Below are positions 40,001 through 51,520 of a stretch of 64,000 bases of DNA, in pieces. Each line of letters begins with the position of its first letter. The first letter of the stretch is position 1. A program made the position numbers and the translations under genes. The notes beneath the pieces were generated by a model. The model was not told the origin of the DNA. It did no database searches and saw nothing but the letters and a program-made list of their open reading frames with translations. The stretch covers positions 32,501 to 96,500 of the forward strand of contig JAHLWY010000279.1 of the NCBI GenBank assembly GCA_020002185.1, read 5' to 3'. This stretch comes from Paraescarpia echinospica (lineage: Eukaryota; Annelida; Polychaeta; Sabellida; Siboglinidae).

Positions 40001-40490
40001 CACCTAGCGGAAGATGACAACACTCTTGCAAATATACCGCATTGATCGTCAGGTGGCGGTATACACGAAACGCGCTTTACGAGTCGTATTGTTGGCGGTA
40101 TAAAGACGTCTATCACAACGAGTCAGTGAATGTGTCAGAATTCGGCTCCAGCTCTCATGTGTTCAGAGTACGCGCACAAGTGAGCAGCTGAAGGCAGTCG
40201 GTCCGTCAGACATGAACACCACTAAATAGTCCGTTTTCGCCTCTCGTGATTACTATTCCACACGTACGCGCAAACCAGGGGTGGTAATTGGCGACACTTA
40301 CCTCTGGTATTTATCCCCTGCTATGCACAGAAGGTCGCCAAATTAGTTGCATTGCGTTCCAATTGTTGTCCTCGTCCCGCGATGCCAACTCAACTTCAAA
40401 GAGCAATTCAAGAAATATATGTCGTTATGCATTCGTCAACGACGAGAGGTAATGACAGGCAATTAAATAAAAAGCGCCAACATATTAAAA
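40001..40490 (+). other. Wnt10: Probable Wnt10 3' UTR
   Basis: No coding frame follows the stop. The first canonical AATAAA is at 40466-40471, which would give a 3' UTR of roughly 490 bases. Another AATAAA lies at about 41229. Confidence 0.45.
40466..40471 (+). terminator. Candidate Wnt10 polyadenylation signal
   Basis: AATAAA about 466 bases after the Wnt10 stop codon, within TTAAATAAAAAGC. Use of this site is inferred from position only. Confidence 0.4.
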
Positions 40491-41677
40491 GTCGTCCGAT
40501 GATTTGATAACGCATTCAGTGATATATCTACGTTTGGAGTTGTCGATATTTCTGGGGCATTGACACATATATAGTCAACAGCGCCCCATGGCTCGCAGTG
40601 TTGGTGCTACTTGGGATTTAGCTTGATCAGAGATTCGAACGAGCACCACAATGATATATTATTGACAGATGATTCAAGAAACTGTCACCAGTATTCCGTT
40701 TGTGCCGTCGAAGTCGACCTCGCGTTGTATGCCGCAACGTTCACTTCGTCGTAGTTTGTTGCAGACGTTCTGATGTAGTAATTGTCAATATCGTCGCAGT
40801 CTGGGGAGGGGACAGCTATTCTAATGGTGAACAATGCCTTACAACTGCGCATCCCGCCTGATGTATTCTTCCCGTGTCTTGATAGAACGTTTGGACGTCT
40901 GTCAACGGATAGATGAAGACACAATAACTACCATACATATAAATAAGAACGCCCAAATGCGAGGACATTATCTAGAGAATGGGTGGCAGATCCGGAATCC
41001 TGACTGAACGGTAAACGTGTGGTGACGTATAGATGGCAGCACAATACCGTGAAAGTGCTTAAATATGTGTCGCCCTCTGGTGAACATTCAACGTACAACT
41101 ACTACGCAAGAGTGTCATCAGAATGAATACGTGTCGCCCTCTGGTGAACATTCAACGTACAACTACTACGCAAGAGTGTCATCAGAATGAATATGAGTGA
41201 AATCAAAAAAATTGATTTTGCTTTATAGAATAAATAATGATTCTTTAATGGCGAATTAATTACGTAATACTAAATAGCACCGTAAACATACAGTTGTCCA
41301 TCATACCAAAGTTGATCAAGATACAATTAAATGTATTTGCGTGTGTGCGTGCGTGTCTGGTTGATGCTTGTGAGTGATTGAGTGTGCGTGTGTGTGTGCG
41401 TGCTTGTGTGCATACGTAAACGTGCAAGTCCGTAACCGTACACTGAATAACATGATTTTGTTAAAACAGTAAGATTTATTAACTTCCGTACTCCGCACGT
41501 ATGGTCTTCACGGCTGACCGTGGCACAGCATGCGTACCAACTGTGCATCTGCGTTGATATGAGGAATTCGTTAACTATACATTTGTTCCTCACCGTGTCA
41601 GCAATGGAATTCTTGTCAGTGTTTCTCCCGGTGATAGAACATCTTTGTTGTTGTTTTGAACATACATGTAGCAATCA

Positions 41678-41721
<44 letters not shown>

Positions 41722-43789
41722 CCGGCACTCGGGCGATGAACTAATGTTTAATTCTCGGGGATATTCGCGGGCTTACAGTCATGAACGTGAACGAATGTGC
41801 AGCTATAACTACATGTCGCTGCGACTATGCTTGAAATCAAAAAAACATGTACCACAACGTATCTGTGTTGATTACAAATTTATTTTGTTTAAATTTAAAC
41901 AAAATGATAGATATTTCATGGAATTTAGGGTTTGATAATGAGACTTTAGGTTTCGTTTATAAACGAATGTCTTGTATTATAATACGTGTTTAGATTGTAT
42001 AATTATGTGTTGCATGTTTGAAAACTGGCGTTGCCACTTTCAGCAAACGATTGGTAATATTACGTTATTATGAACTATGTACATAACTAGAGAAAACATG
42101 TCGATTTGTATTTATGAGAAATGCGTGCTTCGTCGTTTCTCTCGCTATATTTAAAGGTGCTGAAGCCTACTGTAATATGTACCAGTTGCGTATTGTAAAA
42201 CAATTAATCTGTTTACAATGTATTGAAGAAAGTCGTCAGGAGTTGTCACGTTAACCTTGACAAGAAGAATTGGCTTACTTTAATAGTGATACCGTGTGCA
42301 GTGTGATAATTTTGCACGTTGACAGAAATGAAGCAAAGTAGGTCCTATTGGACACCTTGAATGTGGTTAAACTAATGATGTAAATTAAGCGCTGAGGCGT
42401 AACTCGCCAAACAAACACGGCATTCGTAGTTTGTCTCGTATGGTTGCGTCTTCGTCTAAATGGTTGTTGCAACGAGAGAGTTCAACATGTCACCAATTCG
42501 TTTTACGACATTTATGTTAGACCTTCCCAGTCTTCCTCTATTGTCGTATTTAATTTAGGGATGGCCTCATCAGTCCGGAACGTACAAAAACCGATATGCG
42601 TTTAGCATCCGTTCAAACCATCCCCACCCACATCCCGTAAATACGTCGTGTGGGACTTACAAATCAATCCAAAATGACCATTAGCGTAAATTTGCATTAG
42701 CATACGTTTCATTCGCTAGGTGGCGCAACTGTAGGAGATTATTTGTTTTGTACCCGCGATATACATGTTGACAACACAACTCCTCATACCAAGCAATGTC
42801 TAAAGTATTTTGGGACTCTGCAAACTTAAGCAAAAAATTGCCAATTTAAAGATTATGTTTGTTGCTTTTCAAGATGTTTGGGCTTGATTAAACTAATTTA
42901 CGTACGATACAATTAAAAAAGTTATGGTTCGTCGGGCCGGTCAGATGTAGACAGAAATCACATTAAGTGCGCAATTCGGGTAACATACACGCAGTAGATG
43001 GCGTCTCCATCGGTAGTATTCGTTAAACAGCCGTGAAAAAACCTACTGAAAAAACCTACTGTCACGGGATCTCATATGGAGGAAGATCTGCAATTTGCTC
43101 AGCTAAATTGGAAGGCCTGATATTTATGATAGGGGCACACATTAGCTATTTTTCCTAAAATGATTTTGCGAGATAATTTTACTAGAATGACAGTACGTAT
43201 TCACAGTAACTTAAATCGGGACGACCCGTCACATAAGTAGTCACAACTCCTTTCCTTAATTGCTGCATGTGTAGCTGGCAATACTCCAGTGTTACATATA
43301 ATCGGTGTCAGAAAATGTTTGTATATTACATTTTTTTCTCTGTTACCATAAAGATCCTTCCACGACCATGGGCTTTTGCTGTTCAACTTTCACTTTCATG
43401 TGATGCGTGATTACATCGTTTTAATAACTTTCTGTAATATTTTGAATGGATAAAAAAAAACACATATGCCTTTGTGTTTTTATGAATATGCAGTCATATT
43501 GTTCGAATAAATGTTTTCGTGAAGTGATTGTTAATGATCATGAATTGTCACACACTTGCAAACTGGACCCAGTGTCAGATACACTAAACGCTATGTGACG
43601 TCATACAAGTACATAATATAGCATTTACTTGTAAATTCATATATAACGCTGTGTCCACTCTTTATGACTACACAAAGCGTGTTACAACTTTACTCCCTGA
43701 CAGATCTTTTCAATCGAACACCATCTCGACTTCTCAGGGAAGCATCCAGTCACTCTGCAATTAATGAGCGAAAACTATCCATACACAAA
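40491..43789. other. Non-coding interval after Wnt10
   Basis: No supported gene. It contains short TGTGCG and TA microsatellites (41340-41410, 41680-41717) and the 64-bp duplication listed separately. A 15-base duplication (GAAAAAACCTACT) occurs at about 43034-43062. Confidence 0.45.
41067..41194. repeat. 64-bp tandem duplication
   Basis: Two adjacent 64-bp copies, each starting GTGTCGCCCTCTGGTGAACA and differing only at the last base. The near identity points to a recent event. Confidence 0.95.
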
Positions 43790-43960
43790 TGTCTACCACT
43801 GTGTATAGCCAAGTACTCATCCATACAGGTGAATGAATTGGAGCAACGCAGAGTTAACGAACTTGCCCGAGGTTCGACACGGCAGCACAGCATTTGAACC
43901 CGGGTTTTCTCGATTGAGCGTCCGATACTCTAAACACTGCACCACCGCACTCCTCTAATT
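43790..43960 (-). mobile_element. tRNA-headed SINE of the V/Deu type
   Basis: On the minus strand the sequence starts with a tRNA-like head: A-box-like GTGGTGCAGTGTTTAGAGTA and B-box-like GGTTCAAATGC. It passes into GGGCAAGTTCGTTAACTCTG and TTGCTCCAATTCA, then GTATGGATGAGTACTTGGCT. The GGGCAAG...TTAAC...TTGCTCC block and the following GTACxTGG block are the conserved core of V/Deu-type SINEs found across animals. It is a decayed copy; the 3' end is not defined. Confidence 0.7.
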
Positions 43961-44024
43961 AGATACTATATAATATGAGTTCAATGATATCCGTATGATG
44001 ACCGTATCCCTCCCAATACATATA

Positions 44025-44290
44025 TAGTGATAGGAGGTGATTCTAATACTTCAGTAGTAATAGGAGGTGATTCTAATACTTCGGTAGTAATAGGAGGTGA
44101 TTATAATATTTCAGTAGTAATAGGAGGTGATTTCAATACTTCTGTAGTAATAGGATGTGATTCAAATACTTCTGTAGTAATAGGAGGTGATTCAAATACT
44201 TCAGTAGTAATAGGAGGTGATTCCAATACTTCTGTAGTAATAGGAGGTGATTCCAATACTTCTGTAGTAATAGGAGGTGATTTCAATAGT
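44025..44290 (+). repeat. 30-bp minisatellite (VIGGDxNTSV repeat if translated)
   Basis: Almost nine copies of a 30-bp unit (GTAATAGGAGGTGATTCTAA + TACTTC(A/T)GTA). Because 30 is divisible by 3, a frame of 126 codons runs through (44027-44407), reading VVIGGDSNTS with F/Y variants. It starts at GTG, has no other support, and I do not treat it as a gene. Confidence 0.93.
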
Positions 44291-44794
44291 CAAGTCTCGA
44301 ACGGACTTTTCATTCTATTGTTCTGTGGCATAATTAGGCGGCACGGAGAGCAATTGTTGTTTTATTTCCCCTATGTCGTGCCACAACCGTTTGACATGAC
44401 AAACTAAAGGATGAAGAAGCTTGCGTACCCTGTTACGAGATCGCAAATACACCGTCGCCATAGAATCACTAAAACTTTTCAATGATGGAGAAACAGCATC
44501 ACGGATGCCCGAGCATAACAAGTCAATATGTATAACCTCTCGCGTTGATGATCACGCTTCACGCCACTGGGATGCAATCGAAATAACCCCAAACCAACGT
44601 ATATCGGCAATTGGCAATATTACTACATTGACCATATTCCAGACATGTTCGAAATGCGGCTGAAAAAATACTTCAGTTATGTCCTCCACTTAATGTGGCG
44701 ACTCGGTGAGGTCTTTCCAGTGACATGGCCTTAGCAAGACAAGTCCCACCGAGACTTGTGTAACTTTCAATGGTGTCTCGTAGAGTTAGATTAG
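44291..44794. other. Non-coding, nothing recognised
   Basis: The short frames at 44.3-44.66 kb match no family I can name. Confidence 0.4.
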
Positions 44795-45080
44795 TAGTAG
44801 ACATCCAAAGTGACTTTTTACTTCAAGTCAAAATACAAAGGTCCCTTTTGGTATGGAAGTTGCTTAGGGCCATAGGAAAAACATTATCCAAATATACAAG
44901 TTGTATGATAAAATCCAAGATGGCCGCCGTCGGCCAACTTGGAAAACCTAGCCGACTCATAGACCATGAAATATATATTTCTATGTCATAGAAACTATTA
45001 TGATACATGTTTCCCAGCTAATTTGAGGTTCCTGAACTAATTTCTGGCATCGATTTTGCATTTAGAATGCATTTGATGAA
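44795..45080 (+). repeat. Left inverted repeat of the 7.3-kb element
   Basis: It matches the reverse complement of 51810-52096 over its length, with gaps. Clear anchors are ACTTCAAGTCA, TTTGGTAT(G/A)GAAG, AAAATCCAAGATGGCC, GTCATAGAAACTATTATGAT followed by ACATGTTT, and TTCTGGCATCGATTT. By eye the identity is about three quarters. Confidence 0.88.
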
Positions 45081-45320
45081 AACAGATTTTAGAGGCATTT
45101 TGATAATATTTATGGGAAAGGAAGTTAAACGTGTCCACTAATGATGGAAACTCCAAAATAACTGGCTTTCTCATGCCGAATTTTGTTGAAAATGAGTCAT
45201 CACATTCTCCAGCTCTGATATGAGGGTGTAGAAACACTCCTCTAATTAATCTAACGATTAATCCAAGATGAGTAACTCTAATAGCACGCCTACTATCATG
45301 GACACTCCTGAGTGAAGCTT

Positions 45321-45917
45321 ATGTTTCTTATGTCAGTGAGACAAAAGCTATCAACCAACTATGAATCCATCATCATCCGTGGAATTGAAAAAAACAATTC
45401 TGAAACACTATCAGCCTGTTACAAAGACGTTACAGGCAACATCCGTGAGCAAAAGGAATTAGGCGAGTTGCATGACTTTGTAGTTGTAGATACCATTACT
45501 GGTGATGGTGGTGGTGGTGGTGCTGTTGGTGCTGGTGGTGCTGGTGGTGCTGGTGGTGCTGGTGGTGCTGGTGGTGCTGGTGGTGGTGCTCAGAATATAG
45601 TGCAGCTGATGATGTCTAATGAAGTTGTGTGGCACAAAAGTAGCAGGAATGCTGTTGACACTCAGTTTTCCTGGCTCTCTGCACTCAATGTGCAGAGAGC
45701 CAGGAAAAGGCATAAAGGACAAGAGTTAGTTAACCCAGTGACAACTCGCCGCATGAACTGTGGACCCTCTTCGAGCAAACCAGTCGACACTCCAAGTCTC
45801 TTTTGCGATGAAGTTGGCAACAATAAAGAGCTACGGAACCCCGTGTTCTCAACGAGTTACTGGATTTCATTGAAGAGAACCGTGGTTCAGGGTCATCACT
45901 GCCAATGGCTGACTTGA
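45321..45917 (+). pseudogene. N-terminal part of the element's uncharacterised protein
   Basis: Open from ATG at 45321. A Gly/Ala run coded by (GGTGCT)n sits at about 45500-45590. Next come VWHKSSRNAVDTQFSWLSAL and a Cys-bearing LFCDEVG segment. After LFCDEVG the frame shifts: the frame reading ELLDFIEENRGSGSSLPMAD then carries the family signal up to the LINE insertion at 45928. The family usually has a Cys-containing region here followed by a 'ADLT.LY..RL..LG' stretch; its second half resumes at 46567, beyond the LINE. Confidence 0.65.
45500..45590 (+). repeat. (GGTGCT)n coding microsatellite
   Basis: Hexanucleotide repeat coding Gly-Ala inside the N-terminal part of the element's gene. 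It opens with GGTGGTGGTGG. Confidence 0.9.
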
Positions 45918-45927
45918 CGTCCCTGTA

Positions 45928-46558
45928 ATTAAATCAAATCAAATCAAATCAAATTTATTTTGTAACAACAACATAACAGTATACATACACAAAACAAACG
46001 TTTAAAAAGTAAAGTTGTGTAGCATGGTGGTCACATGGCACGTTATATGCCGTTTTCCTGTGACCCCATAAACATAAATTTCGAAATATATGTACATATA
46101 CGTATATTATGATTATCACGAGTGTAATTTATATTCTGTATGACAACGGACTGGGGATGCGATGGAGAAAAAACAAGAATTATTATAAGAAATTACTGTT
46201 ATAAAACAATCATAAGAAATTGAAATAAGCGGATCCAAATATGTATATAGAAAGTAAACATATATTTAATTGCACTTCCCGCATCTGGGATTTAGGCAAT
46301 GTACGTGGCTAAGATAGTTGTCTAGATATTGATTGGATACTAACAATTTGAATTTTTTTCTGGATTTGATGTTTTGTATCTTATAATCAAGATTATTCCA
46401 TAGTTTTTTTAAATTATGTTTAGGTAACTTATATGAAAAATGAGTTCTGGGCTTCTCTGTATATAAGAGGTTACGTTGTCTTGTAATTCTGGTGTTAATG
46501 GCTAGATTCTTTTTTTGACATAAAATGTTTGAAGGCTTTAGGCATTGTGTCTATATCT
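45928..46558 (-). mobile_element. Nested LINE 3' fragment A (antisense)
   Basis: On the minus strand the tail of a LINE ORF2 reads NLKKLWNNLDYKIQNIKSRK and then HCLNPRCGKCN and stop. A 3' UTR and a (TTTGA)n tail follow (AAATC repeats on the + strand, 45930-45955). TCCCTGTA (45920-45927) and TCTTTGTA (46559-46566) flank it and look like a diverged target-site duplication. Removing the interval rejoins the interrupted family motif (ADLTSL | YDNRLAALG). It is strongly 5' truncated. The + strand shows no gene here. Confidence 0.8.
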
Positions 46559-46566
46559 TCTTTGTA

Positions 46567-47177
46567 TGACAACCGCCTCGCTGCTTTAGGTTATCCCTAC
46601 ATCAAATGCGATACAACACGCCTTAGAAAGGATATTGAGCGCGTGATTCCTGACATCAAACCGGTACACATGAAACGTTGCTGATCTCCTGTTTTCGACG
46701 GGTTCCTTCTCAACCTCATATGAAGCTGAATCCATCCATCCCATTCACGTTGAGATCATTCTTGCACATGCTTCTTGTTGGACCAGGTATCGACCAGGCA
46801 CCTCCTGGATCTGACTAGTCCAAGGTTGCAACATCCATCGGGCAGCAGATCATCTTCAAATATATTTGGCATAGATCCAAGAAACCTGGAGTGTTCCTCG
46901 TCACATCAGAAGAGGGAAACACCATTTTCGTTGTATATGGCTATGAAAGTATATCTTAAAACTGGTCGTGAATCTCTAATCGATGTTATGCATCAACGAG
47001 GACTGTGCATCTCATACGACCGTTTGTGAGTGTTGAGCACAGACATTGCAAATTCAGTGATTGGTCATTGGGAGCAGGTCGTTGTGATAGTGCCATCTCA
47101 GGCTGTCAAGGACGTGTTCCCCACAGGCGGTTTAGACAATACCGACCACAACCCTTCCTCTACGATGGGAAAATCAT
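46567..47177 (+). pseudogene. Element protein, second segment
   Basis: The segment opens with YDNRLAALGYPYIKCDTTRL and RKDIERVIPDIKP. It then decays, reads QRGLCISYDRL (ending at about 47029), shifts frame, and continues STDIANSVIGHWEQVVVIVP and GGLDNTDHNPSSTMGKSS. In the family, the 'LG.CISYDR....S..IA' and 'D..DHNPSS' motifs follow each other in the middle of the protein. The segment is cut by LINE fragment B. Confidence 0.65.
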
Positions 47178-48830
47178 CCACTGTGGACTTACTTAGACTT
47201 AGTTCCTCCTGTACCTTTCGGGACATCGGGCGACGAGCTTTCTGCATCTATTACGGTCTTTCGCTATTTCTTTGGCCTCATTCCAGGTAATTTAAATTTC
47301 TGCCAGATCTTCTTTAAATGTCTTGCGCCAGATCTTTGTCAGCCTTCCTCTCCTTCTGTTTCCACCTTCAGGCACCCACTCCATTGCTACATGTGCTATT
47401 CCCTCTCTTGGTAAGCGTAGGATATGTCCCGCTAGTCTCCGTTGTCGAGACTTAACTATGTCATGCAGGCTATCCAGACCCGCCCTCCTCATCACTTCTT
47501 CAATGGTGATGTGCTCTCTCCATGATATGCCCAGTATGAACCGGAGACATTGCCGCTGGAATATGTCTAGTTTTTTTTTATATCCACGCCGTATTTTTCC
47601 ACGTTTCACAGGCATATATCGCTATTGGTATTACGATTAACATGCAAAGACGTAGTTGTATGTCCTTTCTGATGGCGGTACAGGACCATATTGGACGTAG
47701 TCTTGGGAACATTGCTGATGTCTTGCGTATCCTCCCTCGCACATCTACTTCCACGTCGCCTTCCCTAGAGATGTAGCTTCCGAGGTAAGGGACGTTCTCA
47801 ACGCACTGCAAGTCTTGCTGACCGATCACAATGTGGGGGTCAGATCCATCACCAACTGACAATGTTTTTGTCTTCGCATAGCTGATTCGTAATCTGACCA
47901 TCTCTCCATTGTTGTTTAAATGTTTAAATTATTGGTCATCTCTTGCAGGATATCCGGCGTGTGGCTGAACAGTGCAATGACATCGGCAAAGTCAAAGTCT
48001 GTCAACCTATTATTTATTCACTTAACACGGAAGTTTGGACCTTTCATCGTTTTCCTCATGATGAATTCGATAACAACAACAAAGAGGAAAGGGGACAGGT
48101 TGCAACCTTGACGTGCACCTGTCTCTATATCGAACATGTATGTGTAGTCATCGTTGTTCTTGATGCAGCAGTTGGTGTTTCGGTATAGCGATTTGAAAAT
48201 GTCTATACATTTGTTTGGTACGCCGTATAACTTCCGGATTAACCATAACGAATCTCTGTGGACACTGTCGAAAGCCTTCTTAAATGCAATGAAGTTTACT
48301 AAAAAAGGTATCTGGAACTATCTGCATTGCTCGATGATGTTTCGCAATGTGAAAATCTGCTCACAGTACGACCTTTCTCTTCGAAAACCAGCTTGCTCTT
48401 CCTTGAGGTGTTGTTCAACTGCTATCTTCAGCCGGTTTAGGATCACGCTGCAGAACACCTTTACAGGTACTTACAGCAATGTTATTCCTCGCCAGTTATT
48501 GCAATCGCTCAGGCACCCCTTCTTTGGTAACGTCACGATCACTCTTCGTCTCCAGTCATCAGGGACGTCCTCCTCAGACCAGATCAGATTGAACAAGTAG
48601 GTCAACTCGTCTCGTCTACAACCCCGTTGCCATGCATCAATAGTTCGGCGGATACATCATCGAGGCCTGCTGCCTTGTTATTCTTGAGGCTATCGATGGC
48701 TTTGGAGATTTCTGCCCTGATGATGTCATTGGTGGTGACATCGAGCTCTTTTGTGTTTGGTTCTGGTTGATGCATGTTCCCATGGAGCATGCATCCATGT
48801 TCACCAGCACTTCTCGTGAGACACACAAGA
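47178..48830 (-). mobile_element. Nested LINE fragment B (antisense, RTE-like, degenerate)
   Basis: Read on the minus strand from about 48826: IRAEISKAIDSLKNNKAAGL DDVSAEL, WRRRVIVTLPKKG then WRGITLL and a stop, QAGFRRERS, KAFDSVHRDSLWLIRKLYG and GARQGCNLSPFLFVVVIEF. Next, FADV stands where the catalytic (Y/F)ADD pair is expected. PYLGSYIS, YACETWK, RFILGISWREHITIEEVMRR and RRLAGHILRLPREG follow. This is the order of an RTE-like reverse transcriptase from the palm to the C-terminus. An in-frame TAA after GITLL, frameshifts near 48.0 and 47.6 kb and the lost catalytic Asp show it is inactive. The plus-strand frames over it are shadows. Confidence 0.85.
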
Positions 48831-50420
48831 CGTTGAGAATGTCATCGATATCCTCAATCCAGCTGAGATGGGGAAGAAGGCTGTAAGGACTTTGCTAGCT
48901 ATGTACACGACTATGGATCCGGATGTCTCGCTGCCAAATGACGAAGTGATGCACGTTCCTGCTCTGAGGACCAACATTCATCCTTATCCAGCTTCGCGCC
49001 CTCTCTGCAGCATCCTTGAAGAAGGTTACGTATGGTTGGTGCGAGTCAGAAGCCTCTTATCAAAACGGACCCTCGAAGCTGGTGAATGGATCTCATGGGC
49101 CGCATGCTATGCCAGCATCACAGAACCTCCTGCTACTCCCCCAACCAAGTCATACATGCTGCCTCTGTTCGCCGCCGCATGTAGGTTTGATATGGGATGA
49201 AAGTCATCCGCCAGGCAATTATATACATCAATCCAAGACAGCCACCAGTTATGACAGCCGATCAACCCCTCTTCACGCTGGCCAAGAAACTTTAGTGGAA
49301 GTTTCCCCATTCAGAGCATGGTGAAGACTTTTGGTGACATTGTTGACGATGCATACTGAGAAGATGCTGTGGAGTGTGTCTGGTTGGATGGCAGTGGGTG
49401 GACTATAACACTCACCAACAGCGGTATCTTAACCAGTAGCAAAGCTCATTCCTTTATTGGTGTTCATCACATCTGCATAACTCGGTACATTCATAAGGTG
49501 ACAGTAGCTGCTCTCCACGTGCTTATGAAGACGGCTTATGATCGGTATGTTGATAAGGCGACGAATGACGATAATGTTGGTGTCTCTGTTGATACGGATT
49601 CGCATGATATCATCGCTCTGCCCTTTGGCGAATGGCTCAAGCAACAGTGTGCCACATAGTCCAAAGAAGATTACTGGTTTAAGTCCACATAACTGGATCT
49701 TCTCATTCGTCACTTTGTAAAGTCATGTCGCACAGCTGACTTCTCACACTATATGGATATTCTTGATTTTCATATGGCGTGAGTCTTCGCACTGGATATT
49801 ACCCACTATGCTCGGTACCTGCCCACCAGTCTCAAGGAATACTAGGCGAGCATTTTCAAAGATCACACGTGAACCGATGCACGAACAACTCGTCGATTAG
49901 CTCAAGAATCATGCTGGTGTCATCGAGAACCTGGATGACCCACGCAATATTCGCCGTGAACAGGTCTTTCGCCCTTAGATGGCTCGCCTAGCCAGGGAAT
50001 TTGAGGGCACAAAGGAGTCAGATGAACAGATGCACCATGAACAGTACCTCTAGTTCCATGTTGACTACAAGTCTGATGTACTGGCGCTGGTGGATACCTT
50101 TGAGGAGCTTCATGGATGACAGTCATGAGCTGCTTGACTTGGACCAGCCAATCTTCATGCCTCCAGTCGAGTAGACAATGTGTGGAAGGTGAAGGACATT
50201 GGAGGAGGCATTCACTGCGCCAATACCACACACCAAGCTGAAACAGTTCAAGGCTTCACTCTCACAACCACGCCGGAAATCAGAGGTGGCCACTTTCAAG
50301 GACCAACATGCCAATGTTACCCAGATTTTGCTGTCAACTCATTCTGGTCGCAACATCAACAAGTCTGTCTTCTCCCATGAGAGCTCTGCCTATCCTCCAT
50401 CGCTGACTCCGGAAGGGACA
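48831..50420 (+). pseudogene. Element protein, third segment (frameshifted)
   Basis: Recognisable family pieces in several frames, in order: GKKAVRTLLAMYTTMDPDVS and GEWISWAACYAS (48868-49198), then MTADQPLFTLAKKL (about 49247), LDGSGWTITLTNSGILTSSK and VTVAALHVLMKTAYDRYV (49369-49659). After these come DITHYARYLPTSLKEY (about 49793), IENLDDPRN, REFEGTKESDEQMHHEQY (about 49995) and FSHESSAYPPSLTPEG (about 50369). At least four frame changes and several stops separate them. No catalytic motif is recognised in this part. Confidence 0.65.
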
Positions 50421-50421
50421 A

Positions 50422-50992
50422 ATGCACCATGGAACCAAGAGCGATATCCTGGACTTCATTGTTCCAGCAGATCTGATTCCTGGCAATTGGGTTGTCATCC
50501 TAACTGTGGATTTGAACAAACAAGAATTCTTCGTGGAGATGGCCAAAAGTTTGACGCACATGAAACTTCCACATGGCAAGAAGCTCTTGACCTCTATTCT
50601 CAGTGACTGTATGCGTTCACTGGCAGGCGCTGATGTTGGTGCACTGGCCGCATCCACAAATGAGGAAGCCGACACCAGGATGTTTGTGTATGTGGCTGCA
50701 GCTACCAACACCGGTCGTCGTCAAGTGATTGTCCGCACCAGTGACAGTGATGTTGTAGTGCTAGGCGTTTCCACTATTGTGGCCATTTTGTGGACATAAG
50801 ATTGACGAACTCTGGATTGCCTTTGGAATGAACCGAAAAGTCACGTGTATTCCAGTGCATGTCATCGCACATGGACTTGGACCATTCAAGGCAATGGCAT
50901 TGCCGGCATTTCATGCGTTAACGGGATGTGACACGACCTCAGCGTTCTTTGGCAAAGGCAAAACGACGGTCAGTGTGGCAGTCCCTCCCTGA
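50422..50992 (+). pseudogene. Element protein, PIN/FEN1-like nuclease segment
   Basis: The frame at 50422-50799 gives HHGTKSDILDF, DLIPGNWVVI, then STNEEADTRMFVYVAAA and SDSDVVVLGVSTI. After a frame change the frame at 50777-50992 gives ELWIAFGMNRK and LPAFHALTGCDTTSAFFGKG K. The succession EEADT, DSD and GCDTTS..G.GK parallels the acidic positions and the GCDY..GIG turn of FEN1/XPG-type PIN-domain nucleases. That parallel is my inference; an enzymatic role has not been shown to my knowledge. The break between the two frames at about 50,790 inactivates this copy. Confidence 0.7.
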
Positions 50993-51019
50993 ACTCACCT
51001 AACCTCTGTAGCTGCTCTC

Positions 51020-51520
51020 CTGCCCTAACCCCAGCCTACAGATGATCAAGGCTCACACACCCGTGCTCGAGAGTTTCGTCATGTAGCTTTACGGTGTATC
51101 TGACGAGGGCACCGTAACCGTGCATGATGCTAGACTCTCCCTCTTCTTCCACAAAGGAAAATACTTCGAGCACATGCCTCCAAGCAGCAACGCTCTGCAT
51201 CAGCACCTCCTCAGAGTAGCCAATCAGAGTGAACACGTGTGGGGTATTACGCTCATCAAAGATCCAGGTCCAGTCTCTCTAACGGAATGGGGATGGCAGC
51301 AAGAGTCCCCAAACTATATGCCAACTCCAGGCTACACAACAACTCCCACCATTTCGCAGGACTTGCCAGAACTTGTCATTTGCCAATATAAGACAGATTA
51401 CAAGGCTCCTTGTAAGTTCTGCGTGCAAGGACTGCCATGCATAGTTCTGTGCACATGGAAAGATCCATGCTCCCACATTGGTAACATGAATGAGGCACAG
51501 CTCGATGAGGAATCAGGTTA
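51020..51520 (+). pseudogene. Element protein, Cys-rich C-terminus
   Basis: The frame at 51120-51521 reads HDARLSLFFHKGKYFEHMPP, then LHQHLLRVANQSEHVWG, LTEWGWQQES, and a Cys-rich end (CQYKTDYKAPCKFCVQGLPC IVLC). The family ends with a 'WGW' block and a CXC-like cysteine cluster, so this is its natural end, closed by TAG at about 51519. The sequence just before it (51000-51110) is frame-shifted. An AATAAA lies downstream at about 51688. Confidence 0.7.

Noticed and set aside
48154..48600. Plus-strand frame of 148 codons
   Set aside because: Antisense shadow of the degenerate LINE reverse transcriptase on the minus strand.
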